A stretch of DNA of 64,000 nt from Granulicella sp. L46 (GCF_009765785.1 NZ_LMUT01000012.1:430150-494149); one strand, 5' to 3'; counted from the first letter of the stretch, positions 17,973-26,925 are shown. The notes: generated from the sequence alone by a model not told the origin. Numbers and translations are program-made.

Positions 17973-18368
17973 TTGCATGAGCCGTTTCGCCCGCGGAGCT
18001 TGCTCTGTCTCGAGATATCCTGCACCGCTGATCTCGTTGCGCAGGATATGCCGCACGCCCAGCCATCAGACACCTACACCCGCAAGAACACCTTTAGCCT
18101 CTTCGTCGAGTACTCACCCACCTCCAGCCACATTCTTCTCGGCGTCGCTCGCCAGCGCATCCTTGCCGACTTCGGCGGCGCCTACACTCGCCGCATCGTA
18201 AGCTTCTGGGGCTCAGACCTCGGCTATCACGTCGAACTTCGCCCCGTACTCTTTGAGAGCGATCCTGTCGCCATCACCAAGTCGACCCTCTCCTACACCG
18301 CTCCACCACCCGTCGGCCCCGTCACCGACAACATCACTTACATGCTCTCCTACAACTTCGGCCACTAG
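17973..18368 (+). pseudogene. Remnant of an exported, outer-membrane-type protein (possible truncated gene)
   Basis: An open frame beginning at a TTG (17973) encodes, from about residue 36, a convincing stretch: KNTFSLFVEYSPTSSHILLG, then ARQRILADFGGAYTRRI and ELRPVLFESDP, ending in MLSYNFGH. It reads like the start of a beta-barrel protein of the PagL/acyloxyacyl-hydrolase-like kind seen in acidobacteria, but it stops early and has no proper signal peptide or ATG in frame; an ATG at 17977 is in another frame. Two imperfect copies of TTCAAGCYACCGAG precede it (17935-17970). I read it as a degraded or frameshifted gene; a short functional protein remains possible. Confidence 0.4.
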
Positions 18369-18371
18369 CCG

Positions 18372-19433
18372 TCACACATCAAAAGCGAAGATGCGTTTCC
18401 AGTCGTTCTTCATGCTGATGACGATCCAGGCATTCTTTGTTGCTTCCAGCAGCAGTGCCTCAGAAAACGTTCCGACAGTGGTATCCGGCAGTCCCGTGGC
18501 GGGGCCATACGCGTACTCGCGCTTCGCATCGTCGTGGAGCACGAGCATCATGAGCCGCGCTCCGTCGCCCGCCTGCGCCCATTCCAGCATCTGCGCGTCG
18601 CCCGACTTGAGCCCGACGCCGGTGCCCGAGTTACCAAAGGCCGCCTGAGGTCGCTTGCCGATAAACATGTTTATCCCGACGACCTTGCCCGGACCATCGT
18701 CGATGAAGAAGGGCTTCGGCTCCCGCATGAGCACAGGCTTATCGCCTGTGTTCACATAGGTGGTCACGATGCTCGAGCCCACAACCTGTTCCGGCGGAAC
18801 ACCGTATACCCTCTCGCTGTAGGCACGCACGAACTCCTGTCCGCCACCCGTGACGATGTACGTCCGGAAGCCATTGGCGCGGAGATACTGCATCACCTCC
18901 AGCATCGGTTGGAATACCAGATCGGTGTAGAGGCGGTCGAAGCGCGGTGCCTTGGCCGTCGTGATCCACGCTTTCACGAGGCCTACGAATTCGTCCGTGC
19001 TCATCCCTGAATGGGTGACGGCGGCGATCTCGAGCCAATCCGCCTCTGTGAATTTGGCCATCGCCGCGTAGTCACGGGAGAGGACAGTCTTAAACGGCTC
19101 CTTCTGTTTCCACTCAGGATGAGTCGGAGCCATTTCGCCCACACGCGCAAGCGCAAACGCGGCCTGTCCGTACAAGGGATGCTCGGTCCAGAGCGTGCCA
19201 TCCTGATCAAACGTGGCGATGCGGTCTGCCGGCTCGACATACTTCGGGCTCGACTTGTCGGTGGTATCTCTCACGAACCTGAGCACCGCCGCCTTCGCAG
19301 GCCCATCGTTCCAGGAGGGCAGGGGATCGCCCTGGGACTGACCCTCGGCTATGCCCATCCTGGCAGACAAAATAGCTACTGCGCCCGTCGAAACAAATGC
19401 ACGTCGACTGACCTTGTTGAGTGGATTTTGCAT
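18372..19433 (-). CDS. Exported HAD-superfamily phosphatase with Tat-type signal
   Basis: The protein starts at the ATG at 19433, or less likely at 19475 with 14 extra residues. The N-terminus SRRAFVSTGAVAILSA is a twin-arginine signal, so the folded enzyme is probably exported. The HAD motif I is ATFDQDGTLW (nucleophile and acid/base Asp), motif II lies around RTYIVTGGGQEF, and motif IV is probably FIDDGPGK. The sequence resembles the phosphoserine-phosphatase-like subgroup with a helical cap; the substrate is unknown. It ends 3 bases from the remnant gene on the other strand and has no obvious operon partner. Confidence 0.85.
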   Translation of the reverse strand: MQNPLNKVSRRAFVSTGAVAILSARMGIAEGQSQGDPLPSWNDGPAKAAVLRFVRDTTDKSSPKYVEPADRIATFDQDGTLWTEHPLYGQAAFALARVGEMAPTHPEWKQKEPFKTVLSRDYAAMAKFTEADWLEIAAVTHSGMSTDEFVGLVKAWITTAKAPRFDRLYTDLVFQPMLEVMQYLRANGFRTYIVTGGGQEFVRAYSERVYGVPPEQVVGSSIVTTYVNTGDKPVLMREPKPFFIDDGPGKVVGINMFIGKRPQAAFGNSGTGVGLKSGDAQMLEWAQAGDGARLMMLVLHDDAKREYAYGPATGLPDTTVGTFSEALLLEATKNAWIVISMKNDWKRIFAFDV

Positions 19434-19622
19434 GGCAAAACGATAGGCATCGTTCCTAAATCCCACAACTGTCAATAGTGATAGCTTTTCGCGTTAGAAA
19501 ACCGCCTTGCCTCAATCTGCAATCCTTCAGTTTCCAATGTGGAGTGGAACCAGCAGCCCACATCCCGCGAACGATATACTACCCAAGGCGCATTACAACG
19601 CAACGCGCTCCAGGAGACAGGT

Positions 19623-20486
19623 TTGGCGAAGGCAGAAATCGGCATCATCGGCGGCAGCGGGCTCTACAACATGGACGGCCTCACCGACGTCACGGAAGTC
19701 AGCATCAAAACCCCCTTCGGCGACCCCAGCGAAGTCTTCGCCCTCGGCACCCTCGAAGGCCGCAAAGTTGCCTTCCTCGCGCGCCACGGTAAGGGCCACC
19801 GCATCCTTCCCAGCGAGCTCAACTTCAAGGCCAACATCTACGCCATGAAGTCCCTCGGCGTCACCAGCATCCTCTCCGTCAGCGCCGTCGGTAGCCTCAA
19901 GGAAGAGCACAAGCCCACCGACTTCGTCATCCCCGACCAGTTCATCGACCGAACCTTCGCCCGCTCCGCCACCTTCTTCGGCGACGGTGTCGTCGGCCAC
20001 ATCGCCTTTGCCGATCCCGTCTGCCCCATCGTCTCCGATGTCTTCGCCAAAGCCTGCGCGGAAGTTGGCGTAGTCGGCAAGCGCGGCGGCACTTACATCT
20101 GCATGGAAGGCCCGCAGTTCTCCACCCGCGCCGAGTCCAACCTCTACCGCTCGTGGGGCGCCGACATCATCGGCATGACCAACCTCCAGGAAGCCAAGCT
20201 AGCCCGCGAAGCCGAGATCAGCTACGCCACCCTCGCCATGGTCACCGACTACGACTGCTGGCGCGAAGGCCACGACGACGTCACCATCGAGCAGGTCATC
20301 GCCGTCATGCATCAGAACTCCGGCAACGCCCAGAAGGTAGTCAAAGCCGCCGTCCGCCTCATGCCCGCAGACCTAAGCGCCAGCCCCGCCCAGACCGCCG
20401 CAAAGTTCGCCATCATGACCGACCGCGCCGCGATCCCCGCCGCCACCAAAGCCAAGCTAGACCTTCTCTACGGCAAATACTGGTAG
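19623..20486 (+). CDS. mtnP: S-methyl-5'-thioadenosine phosphorylase
   Basis: Cleaves methylthioadenosine with phosphate to adenine and methylthioribose 1-phosphate in methionine salvage and polyamine recycling. I chose the TTG at 19623, with AGGAGA upstream, giving the family N-terminus AKAEIGIIGGSGLYNMDGL and a normal length of 287 residues; an ATG at 19539 would add 28 unlikely residues. Other family blocks: FLARHGKGH, ILSVSAVGSLKEE, CMEGPQFSTRAES, DIIGMTNLQEAKLAREAEI and VTDYDCWREGHDDV. The last two favour MTA phosphorylase over purine nucleoside phosphorylase. A PfkB kinase gene follows about 155 bases downstream. Confidence 0.93.
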   Translation: MAKAEIGIIGGSGLYNMDGLTDVTEVSIKTPFGDPSEVFALGTLEGRKVAFLARHGKGHRILPSELNFKANIYAMKSLGVTSILSVSAVGSLKEEHKPTDFVIPDQFIDRTFARSATFFGDGVVGHIAFADPVCPIVSDVFAKACAEVGVVGKRGGTYICMEGPQFSTRAESNLYRSWGADIIGMTNLQEAKLAREAEISYATLAMVTDYDCWREGHDDVTIEQVIAVMHQNSGNAQKVVKAAVRLMPADLSASPAQTAAKFAIMTDRAAIPAATKAKLDLLYGKYW

Positions 20487-20522
20487 CTCAACCTTCGCGG
20501 CCCTAACGCCGCCAAAAAGTTT

Positions 20523-20605
20523 GTCATCTCGACCGAACGCAGCACCTAAACGTCCGTCATCTCGACCGAAGCGCAGCGCAGTGGAGAGATCCCCGCATTG
20601 TGAAC
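20523..20605. repeat. Dispersed REP-like intergenic repeat (GTCATCTCGACCGAA type)
   Basis: GTCATCTCGACCGAA occurs at 20523-20537 and again at 20556-20570. The second copy continues into GCGCAGCGCAGTGGAGAGATCCCCGCATT, split here by the inverted pairing of TCTC and GAGA. It fills the gap between mtnP and the PfkB gene. I recall such elements being scattered through Terriglobia genomes; in this window only this site has this exact type. Confidence 0.6.
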
Positions 20606-20643
20606 TCCGCAACCCGACATCACACCTCACCACCTGGAGACTC

Positions 20644-21570
20644 ATGTCCATTCTCGTAGTAGGTTCCGTAGCCTTTGACACCCTCGAAACCCCCAGCGGC
20701 AAGCGCGAGCGCGTACTCGGCGGCGCCGCCACCCACTTCGCTCTCGCCGCGAGCTTCTTCACCAAGGTCCGCGTCGTCGGCGTAGTCGGCGACGACTTCC
20801 TCCCCGAGCACGAAGCCGTCCTCACCTCCCGCGGCATCGACACCACCGGCATCGAGCATGTCCCCGGCAAAAGCTTCCACTGGACCGGCAGCTACGTCAA
20901 AGACCTCGCCGCCGCCGAGACCCTCGCCACCGATCTCAACGTCTTCGCCGACTTCGAGCCAAAGATTCCCGCAAGCTATCTAGACACCGAATACCTCTTC
21001 CTCGCCAACATCGATCCCGTCCTGCAATCCCGCGTCCGCGCCCACATGCCGAACGCCAAACTCGTCGCCGGCGACACCATGAACTACTGGATCGCCGCCC
21101 ACCGCGACAACCTCCTCAAGGTCCTCCGCGAGCTCGACATCCTCATCATCAACGACAACGAAGCCCGCATGCTCAGCGGAGAAACCAACAACATCCGCGC
21201 CGCCAAAGGCGTCCTCGCCCTCGGTCCCAAATCCCTCATCGTCAAATACGCCGAGCACGGCTGCGCCGCCTTCTTTTCCCCCCACAGCTTCGGCAAAGCC
21301 TTCGAGCAGGGTATCTTCCGCGCTCCCGCCACCCCGCAGGAAGAAGTAGTCGACCCCACCGGTGCAGGCGACTCCTTCGCCGGCGGCTTCTACGGCTACG
21401 TCGCCTCGCAAGGCAAGCTAACCCCCGAAGTCTTCCGCAAGGCCATGTTCTACGGCTGCGTCCTCGGCTCGCTCTCCGTCGAAGCCTTCGGCACTGATCG
21501 TCTGCAGCGCACCACCCGCGAAGAGATCGATCAACGCTTCGAGCACCTCAAGGAAATCTCTCACCTCTAA
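20644..21570 (+). CDS. PfkB-family carbohydrate/nucleoside kinase
   Basis: A 308-residue cytoplasmic ribokinase-fold kinase. The ATG at 20644 follows GGAG and starts MSILVVGSVAFDTLETP. The N-terminal sugar-binding region (VLGGAATHFALAASFF) and the C-terminal anion-hole and catalytic signature VDPTGAGDSFAGGF are intact, the Asp of GAGD being the catalytic base. Position behind MTA phosphorylase hints at nucleoside or ribose salvage, and the sequence has an adenosine-kinase-like flavour, but that is inference. The gene downstream starts 4 bases after its stop, so they are probably cotranscribed. Confidence 0.88.
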   Translation: MSILVVGSVAFDTLETPSGKRERVLGGAATHFALAASFFTKVRVVGVVGDDFLPEHEAVLTSRGIDTTGIEHVPGKSFHWTGSYVKDLAAAETLATDLNVFADFEPKIPASYLDTEYLFLANIDPVLQSRVRAHMPNAKLVAGDTMNYWIAAHRDNLLKVLRELDILIINDNEARMLSGETNNIRAAKGVLALGPKSLIVKYAEHGCAAFFSPHSFGKAFEQGIFRAPATPQEEVVDPTGAGDSFAGGFYGYVASQGKLTPEVFRKAMFYGCVLGSLSVEAFGTDRLQRTTREEIDQRFEHLKEISHL

Positions 21571-21574
21571 CTTC

Positions 21575-23347
21575 ATGGCGAGATCACGCTCAGATCGACG
21601 CGCCGCGAAACTCGGCGAACCCAAACCCGGCGAGATCGTTCTCGGCCGCCGCAGCTCCCGCACCGGCTCCTTCCGCCAGTCACCCATCTGGGTTCCTGGC
21701 GATCCCGAGGCCGTGCGCCCCGTAGTCCCCGGCGAAACCTACCCACTCTTCGTGGGCGGCATTCTTCTCGCCTTCGTCGCGCTCTTCGTCTGCTTTCACC
21801 ACGGCTACCTCCTTCTCTACGGAGACGCCGTGGCGCATCTCGCCATAGCCCGCCGTATTCTCGACGCCAAGTGGCCCGGCATCTCGCAACTAGGCGGCGT
21901 CTGGCTACCACTCCCGCACATCCTCATGCTGCCCTTCATCATGAACATGCGCATGTGGCAGACCGGCCTTGCCGGCGCTCCCATGTCCATGATCAGCTAC
22001 GCAGCCGGCGTCGCAGGCATCTGGCGTCTCGCGCGTCGCAGCATGAAGCTCCGTTGGGCACTCCTCGCCACTACCTTTTACGCGCTCAACGCCAACCTCC
22101 TCTTCCTCTCCACCACCGCGATGACCGAGGCGCTCTTCCTCGCTCTCCTAATCTGGAGTGTCGTCGCCACATCCGAATCCATCGCCGCTCTCCGCGCAAA
22201 CGACACCGTCACCGCAAGAGCACGCATGATGCTCGCCGGCTTCCTCATCTTCGGCCAGGTCTTCACCCGCTACGACGGCTGGATCATAGGCGCCATCATC
22301 TGGCTCTGCTTCGCGGCCGCCATCTTCAAATCCTCCGCAGACATCCGCCGCCGCATGCGTCCGCACTTCATCCTCTTCACGATCATCGTTGCCGCCGGCC
22401 CGCTCCTTTGGTTCTGGTACAACGCCCACTTCGAACACGACTGGCTCGACTTCCTCCGCGGCCCCTACTCGGCGAAGCAAATCGAGCGCCGCACCGCGCC
22501 CCCCGGCCAGCACTACCGCGGCTGGCACAACATCGGCTGGGCCACGCTCTTCTACACCCGCACCGCGCAGATCGACGCCGCCGCCTGGGAGACAGGCTTC
22601 GCCCTCATGGCAGCCTCGCTCTACGGCCTCTGGCTCTCCTTCCGCCGCCGCGCCAACACCGCCGTCCGCGCTCGTGCCGAATCCTTCACCCTCCTTCTCT
22701 GGATCCCGCTGCCGTTTTATATCTACTCGATCGCTTACGGATCCGTCCCCATCTTCATCCCCCAGCTCTGGCCGCACGCCTTCTACAACGCGCGCTACGG
22801 CATGGAACTCCTTCCGGCACTCTCCATCTACGCCGCGCTCTCCGCCGAGCAATTTGAAATCTGGCTGAAATCCCGCACCGTCAGTTGGGCGCCCCTCGCC
22901 GCACGCCTCTGGCAGCCCGCCGCCATGCTTCTCTGCGTCGCCAACTGCATTGCCATGATGTACTTCATCCCGTTAGTACTCAAAGAGGCAATCAACAACT
23001 CAACCACCCGCGTCTCGCTCGAAACCAACCTCGCCAACGTGCTCGACACGATGCCGCAGAATGTTCCTGTCATGATGTCGCTCACCAACCACGTAGGCGC
23101 CGTTCAAACCGCTGGCCGATCGTTGCAAAGCATGGTCAGCGAAAACGACGATCAGACCTGGCAGATAGCCCTCAAGGATCCCGCCCGGCACGCCGCCTAC
23201 ATCATCGCCATCGTCGGTGACCCCGTCGCCAACGCCGTCGCCGCCCATCCCCAGGGTCTCGCCGAGATGGAAGTCATCTGCACCACCGGCCAGCCCTGCG
23301 CCCGCGTCTACCAGTCCCTGCTCTGGACCCCAGCCTCTGCAAAATAA
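21575..23347 (+). CDS. GT-C-fold membrane glycosyltransferase (ArnT/PMT-like)
   Basis: A 590-residue polytopic membrane protein with about ten hydrophobic helices after a basic 50-residue cytoplasmic start. The first periplasmic loop contains LLLYGDAVAHLAIARRIL, with the acidic residue typical of lipid-phosphate-sugar-dependent GT-C enzymes, and a later TRYDGW motif. The C-terminal part contains a soluble periplasmic domain. Such enzymes move a sugar from a polyprenyl phosphate donor to lipid A, glycans or proteins; donor and acceptor are unknown. It follows the PfkB gene by 4 bases, a coupling with no clear functional logic. Confidence 0.82.
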   Translation: MARSRSDRRAAKLGEPKPGEIVLGRRSSRTGSFRQSPIWVPGDPEAVRPVVPGETYPLFVGGILLAFVALFVCFHHGYLLLYGDAVAHLAIARRILDAKWPGISQLGGVWLPLPHILMLPFIMNMRMWQTGLAGAPMSMISYAAGVAGIWRLARRSMKLRWALLATTFYALNANLLFLSTTAMTEALFLALLIWSVVATSESIAALRANDTVTARARMMLAGFLIFGQVFTRYDGWIIGAIIWLCFAAAIFKSSADIRRRMRPHFILFTIIVAAGPLLWFWYNAHFEHDWLDFLRGPYSAKQIERRTAPPGQHYRGWHNIGWATLFYTRTAQIDAAAWETGFALMAASLYGLWLSFRRRANTAVRARAESFTLLLWIPLPFYIYSIAYGSVPIFIPQLWPHAFYNARYGMELLPALSIYAALSAEQFEIWLKSRTVSWAPLAARLWQPAAMLLCVANCIAMMYFIPLVLKEAINNSTTRVSLETNLANVLDTMPQNVPVMMSLTNHVGAVQTAGRSLQSMVSENDDQTWQIALKDPARHAAYIIAIVGDPVANAVAAHPQGLAEMEVICTTGQPCARVYQSLLWTPASAK

Positions 23348-23568
23348 TTCCCTCAAATCCAATTTCTCTGCCCCAACCAAAAGTAACGCGCCAGCCACAA
23401 CCCGCATCACAGCTATTGGCCGTACAAGCAGCGGTACACGACGCGCCGGTGAGAACGCTCCGCCGGTCATAAGAACGAAAAGACGAACGCAAACTGACGA
23501 CCTACACAACACGCTCGCCTGAACGAGCTGGCGGCGCTGTGTCGATAAACCACAAGGAGAAATGGGCC

Positions 23569-24078
23569 ATGGGAATCTTTACACCAGATGTCAACAACCT
23601 GCGCGAGCTGTATATCAACATGCTCCAGCACGCGCTTAGCAGCGAAAAGCAGATCGTCGACAAAGGTCTGCCCGCCATGATTGAGAAGGCCACCAACCCC
23701 GAACTAGCTCGGGCCTTCCGAGATCACCTCACCGAGTCCAAACAGCACGTCATTCGCCTCGAGCGCATTCTCGATGCCACCAACGGCGAAGTGAACGAGT
23801 CAAAATGCAAGGTCACCGCCCAGCTCATCAGCTCAGCTGAATCCGAGATCGCGGACGCCGCCAACGAGAGCATCCGCGATGTGATCCTGATCGCTGCAGG
23901 CAACCAGGTCGAGCATCACGAGATTGCCATCTACGGAACCCTCCGCACCTGGGCTGAAGTGCTCGGCAACCAGCAGGACGCACAACTTCTCGACAAGACC
24001 CTTGCCGAGGAAGAGAAGGCCGATCAGCTCCTCACCAAGCTTTCCCAACAGATCAACGTTGCCGCGCCTGTAGCGTAG
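23569..24078 (+). CDS. DUF892 (YciE/YciF) ferritin-like protein
   Basis: A 169-residue all-helical protein. The ATG at 23569 (preceded by AAGGAGA) gives MGIFTPDVNNLRELYINMLQ; an earlier ATG at 23539 would add 10 residues. The family pattern is clear: LQHALSSEKQIVDKGLPAM, then DHLTESKQHVIRLERIL and NQVEHHEIAIYGTLRTWAEV, which carries the Glu/His ligands of a di-metal site. YciF-type proteins are induced by stress and may bind iron, though no reaction is established. A strong terminator follows, so the gene is monocistronic. Confidence 0.92.
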   Translation: MGIFTPDVNNLRELYINMLQHALSSEKQIVDKGLPAMIEKATNPELARAFRDHLTESKQHVIRLERILDATNGEVNESKCKVTAQLISSAESEIADAANESIRDVILIAAGNQVEHHEIAIYGTLRTWAEVLGNQQDAQLLDKTLAEEEKADQLLTKLSQQINVAAPVA

Positions 24079-24102
24079 TTATCGCCACAGGTCAGGCTTT
24101 GT

Positions 24103-24140
24103 CCGCCCGCGTGCTGCCGAACGCGGGCGGTTTTCTTTTT
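24103..24140 (+). terminator. Rho-independent terminator after the DUF892 gene
   Basis: Perfect 10-base-pair stem CCGCCCGCGT / ACGCGGGCGG with an 8-base loop and a TTTTCTTTTT tail, 24 bases past the stop. Confidence 0.95.
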
Positions 24141-24218
24141 GCAACGCCTCGGTATCCACTCCGATTCCGGACGCTTCACAATCCACACCTCCGCGACCGC
24201 GAGTAGTATTCTGGCTCG

Positions 24219-24995
24219 ATGGTGGAACCCGGCCACATACATTTCTCCACGCTCGAGCAGCTCGTCCTCACCGGACCCTCCGTCAAGCGTCTGTTGATGG
24301 CCGCCCTCCTGGGTGGTGTCGTAGGCCTCGAGCGCGAGTGGCGCCACAAGGATTCCGGTCTTCGCACCAACATCCTCATCTGCGTTGGCTCGGCGCTCTT
24401 CACAATCATGAGCGTCGTCATCGCTGGCGATAGTCCGAACAACCGCGGCCAGATCGCCGCAAACATTGTGCAAGGCATCGGCTTCCTCGGCGCCGGCCTT
24501 ATCCTCCACACCAAGAATCGCGTCCTTGGCCTTACTAGCGCGGCCACGGTTTGGGTAGTCGCGGCCATCGGCATGACCTGCGGCGCGGGACTCTACATTG
24601 TGGCCGGGCTCTCCACCATCCTCGTCCTCATCTCTCTTCAGATCATCGGCCTTCTAGAAGGCCGCCTCGGCTGGAAGCGCTATCCCAAGGTCTACGAAGT
24701 CCGTGCCGACATCGGCTCTATGCTGCCCGAGAGTGTCGTCGGACCAGCCCGCGCCGAAGCTCTCGCCGAGCAAGTCTCTGCCGCCAATCACCGCATGCAG
24801 ATCGCTATCCTCAAAGTCCTCGACTCCGTCGGCCAGCGCCTCGCCGTACTCGATCGCGACAACATCGCCGGCATCGAACGCGTCTCCTTCATCGTTACCG
24901 CCACCCACAAGATTCATCACCACATCCACCACGAGCTACAGGCTAGCGACGCCACCGATAAGGTCGTAGTCTTCAACGACACGGAGGAAGAGTGA
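24219..24995 (+). CDS. MgtC/SapB-family inner-membrane protein
   Basis: A 258-residue protein. The N-terminal half has four to five hydrophobic helices with the family signature ALLGGVVGLEREWRHKDSGL, then RTNILICVGSALFTIMS, IVQGIGFLGAGLIL and LTSAATVWVVAAIGMTCGAG. A soluble C-terminal ACT-like domain of about 100 residues follows. Relatives affect Mg2+ starvation and acid survival or inhibit ATP synthase; the molecular role here is unknown. The last four bases overlap the GTG start of the DapF-like gene (GTGA), implying translational coupling to a peptidoglycan precursor gene. Confidence 0.9.
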   Translation: MVEPGHIHFSTLEQLVLTGPSVKRLLMAALLGGVVGLEREWRHKDSGLRTNILICVGSALFTIMSVVIAGDSPNNRGQIAANIVQGIGFLGAGLILHTKNRVLGLTSAATVWVVAAIGMTCGAGLYIVAGLSTILVLISLQIIGLLEGRLGWKRYPKVYEVRADIGSMLPESVVGPARAEALAEQVSAANHRMQIAILKVLDSVGQRLAVLDRDNIAGIERVSFIVTATHKIHHHIHHELQASDATDKVVVFNDTEEE

Positions 24996-25804
24996 GCCGT
25001 ATCCCCTTCGTCAAAGCCCACGCCTTCGGCAACGACTTCCTGATCATCGAAGAATCCCTCGCACTCAATCGCCACGCCGCGCTGGCGCGCAAACTTTGCA
25101 GCCGCAACACCGGCATCGGCGCCGACGGCATCGAGTTCCTGCAACGCAAATCCAACAACGAGTTCTTCCTCCGCCTCTTCAACTCCGACGGCTCCGAGGC
25201 CGAGCTCAGCGGCAACGGCACCCGTTGCGTAGCCGCGTGGCTCGCCGCAAGTGAAGGCCTCGAGCAAGTCGCGCTCGGAACTCACGGCGGCATCCGCACC
25301 TGCCGCCTCATTCGCCGCGACGGCCCGGACTATTGGATCGAAATCGACATGGGCGTCCCCCGCGTCATGCCCCGCACCATCGAAATCCCCGGAGTCGACA
25401 CCCCCATCGACGGCGTCTTGGTCAACGTGGGCAACCCGCACTTCATCCTCTTTCCAGACAACGAAGACTTCAGCAGCCACAACCTCACCTGGCAACAACT
25501 AGGCGCAAAAATCGCAGTCGACCCACTCTTTCCCCACGGCACAAACGTCGAGTTCGTCCGCATCCTCTCGCCCTCAGAAATCGCCTTCCGCATCTACGAG
25601 CGCGGCTGCGGCCCCACCACCTCGAGCGGCACCGGAACCTGCGCAGCGTCAACCGCCGCCATCTTCCGACACAATGCCGCGCGCGAGCTCACGGCCATCG
25701 CCGAAGGCGGTGCTCAACAAGTCGTCTGGCCGACCAACTCCAGCGAGATGCTCCTCACCGGCCCTGCCGAAATCATCTGCACCGGAGAAGTAGACTTTGC
25801 CTGA
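24992..25804 (+). CDS. dapF: Diaminopimelate-epimerase-fold protein with both catalytic Cys replaced by Ser
   Basis: A 270-residue protein alignable with DapF throughout (VKAHAFGNDFLII at the start, YERGCGPTT near the end, the usual two-domain pseudosymmetry and length). DapF interconverts LL- and meso-diaminopimelate using two cysteines as acid and base, in CGNGxRC and ACGTGxC. Here these read LSGNGTRC and SSGTGTCAAS, so residue 73 (codon 25208-25210) and residue 212 (25625-25627) are serine. All surrounding substrate-contact motifs are kept, arguing against random decay. It may be a slow epimerase, an enzyme with another reaction, or a binding protein. GTG start, overlapping mgtC; an LD-carboxypeptidase follows. 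Confidence 0.82.
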   Translation: MSRIPFVKAHAFGNDFLIIEESLALNRHAALARKLCSRNTGIGADGIEFLQRKSNNEFFLRLFNSDGSEAELSGNGTRCVAAWLAASEGLEQVALGTHGGIRTCRLIRRDGPDYWIEIDMGVPRVMPRTIEIPGVDTPIDGVLVNVGNPHFILFPDNEDFSSHNLTWQQLGAKIAVDPLFPHGTNVEFVRILSPSEIAFRIYERGCGPTTSSGTGTCAASTAAIFRHNAARELTAIAEGGAQQVVWPTNSSEMLLTGPAEIICTGEVDFA

Positions 25805-25849
25805 CCTCTCGACATCGCTTCGTTTTCATCTTCTGGCTGAAAGAAAATC

Positions 25850-25920
25850 CGTCATCCTGAGCGAAGCAACTCGCGCACTTGCGAGTTGCGCAGCCGAAGG
25901 ACCCGCCAGGCCGCTCGCAG
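25850..25920. repeat. Dispersed REP-like repeat with hairpin (GTCATCCTGAGCGAAG type)
   Basis: The sequence GTCATCCTGAGCGAAGC leads into a perfect hairpin GCAACTCGC-6-GCGAGTTGC (25866-25889), then GCAGCCGAAGGACCCG. This head and tail combination is a well-known kind of bacterial interspersed element. It lies between the DapF-like and LD-carboxypeptidase genes. Confidence 0.65.
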
Positions 25921-25965
25921 CAGCGACACTCCTCATGGTTTCCAACCAAAGGTCTCAAGTCTGAC

Positions 25966-26874
25966 ATGTCAACGCCGCGCCCCAAACTCAAGCAGGAAAG
26001 TCGCATCGCCCTCGTCTCCCCAGCCTCCGCTGCTAAATCCGATTTAGTAGCCCAGGGCAGCGCCGCGCTCCGTGCCTACGGCTACGACCCCATCATCATG
26101 CCCCACGCCCTCGACCGCGGTCCGCTCTACTACGCCGGCACCGCCGCCAACCGCGTAGCCGACCTCCACGCCGCCTTCGCCGACCCCACCATCGACGCCA
26201 TCCTCTGCACCCGCGGCGGCTGGGGCTCCGCCGAGCTCCTCCCTCTCCTCGACGCCTCGCTCATCCGCGCCAACCCAAAAGTCTTCGCCGGCTACAGCGA
26301 CCACACGTCGCTCCACCTCTACCTCTGGAACCTCTGCAAACTCCCCACCTTCTACGCCCCCATGGCCGCCGCCGACTGGTCCAACCCTGACGGCGTCGAC
26401 CACCGCACCTGGCGCGCCGCACTCCACGCAGACACCCCCTGGTCCGTCAATGCAGCCGATGGCATCCGCACCCTCAAGCCCGGCCGCGCCGAAGGCCGCC
26501 TCCTCGGCGGCTGCCTCTCCATCCTCACCGAATCCCTCGGCACCCCCTACGCCCTCAACCTCACCGAGCCCACCATCCTCTTCCTCGAGGACATCAACAC
26601 CAAGCCCTACCAATGGGACCGCATGCTCAATCACCTCCGCCTCGCCGGCCAACTCGACCAGGTTCGAGGCATCGTCTTCGGCGACCCCTCCGCCAACATC
26701 GATCCCAACGGGCCATTCGAAATCGCACTCCTCGAAGCCGCCTGCCTCCACGCCCTCCAAACTTTCCCCGGCCCCATCACCATCGGCCTCCAATCGGGCC
26801 ACATGAACCAGCACAACCGCTCCATCCCCCTAGGCACCTGGGTCACAATGGAAGACGACAAGCTCTCCGAATAG
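25966..26874 (+). CDS. LD-carboxypeptidase (peptidase family S66)
   Basis: Removes the terminal D-alanine from murein tetrapeptides during peptidoglycan recycling. The ATG at 25966 gives a 302-residue protein starting near RIALVSPASAAK, the S66 N-terminal strand. The active-site blocks are visible: TRGGWGSAELLPLLD, the nucleophile in FAGYSDHTSLHLYLW, the Glu in LFLEDINTKPYQWDRML, and the His in GLQSGHMNQHN. No signal peptide is seen, matching the cytoplasmic LdcA. Together with the DapF-like protein upstream and Mpl downstream it makes a peptidoglycan-recycling neighbourhood, interrupted only by a small secreted protein gene. Confidence 0.92.
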   Translation: MSTPRPKLKQESRIALVSPASAAKSDLVAQGSAALRAYGYDPIIMPHALDRGPLYYAGTAANRVADLHAAFADPTIDAILCTRGGWGSAELLPLLDASLIRANPKVFAGYSDHTSLHLYLWNLCKLPTFYAPMAAADWSNPDGVDHRTWRAALHADTPWSVNAADGIRTLKPGRAEGRLLGGCLSILTESLGTPYALNLTEPTILFLEDINTKPYQWDRMLNHLRLAGQLDQVRGIVFGDPSANIDPNGPFEIALLEAACLHALQTFPGPITIGLQSGHMNQHNRSIPLGTWVTMEDDKLSE

Positions 26875-26877
26875 CCC

Positions 26878-26925
26878 ACATCTCGCATCTCAACCTCGCA
26901 CCTCTGAATCTCACATCTCGCATCT
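26878..26925 (+). repeat. Short direct repeats ACATCTCGCATCT
   Basis: ACATCTCGCATCT occurs at 26878-26890 and 26913-26925, embedded in a pyrimidine-rich stretch between the LD-carboxypeptidase stop and the next gene. It resembles the other local tandem repeat at 35535-35562 in style, not sequence. No function is visible. Confidence 0.6.

Noticed and set aside
26044-26814. A 256-codon frame antisense to the LD-carboxypeptidase
   Set aside because: Gly/Glu/Val-rich shadow of the intact S66 gene.
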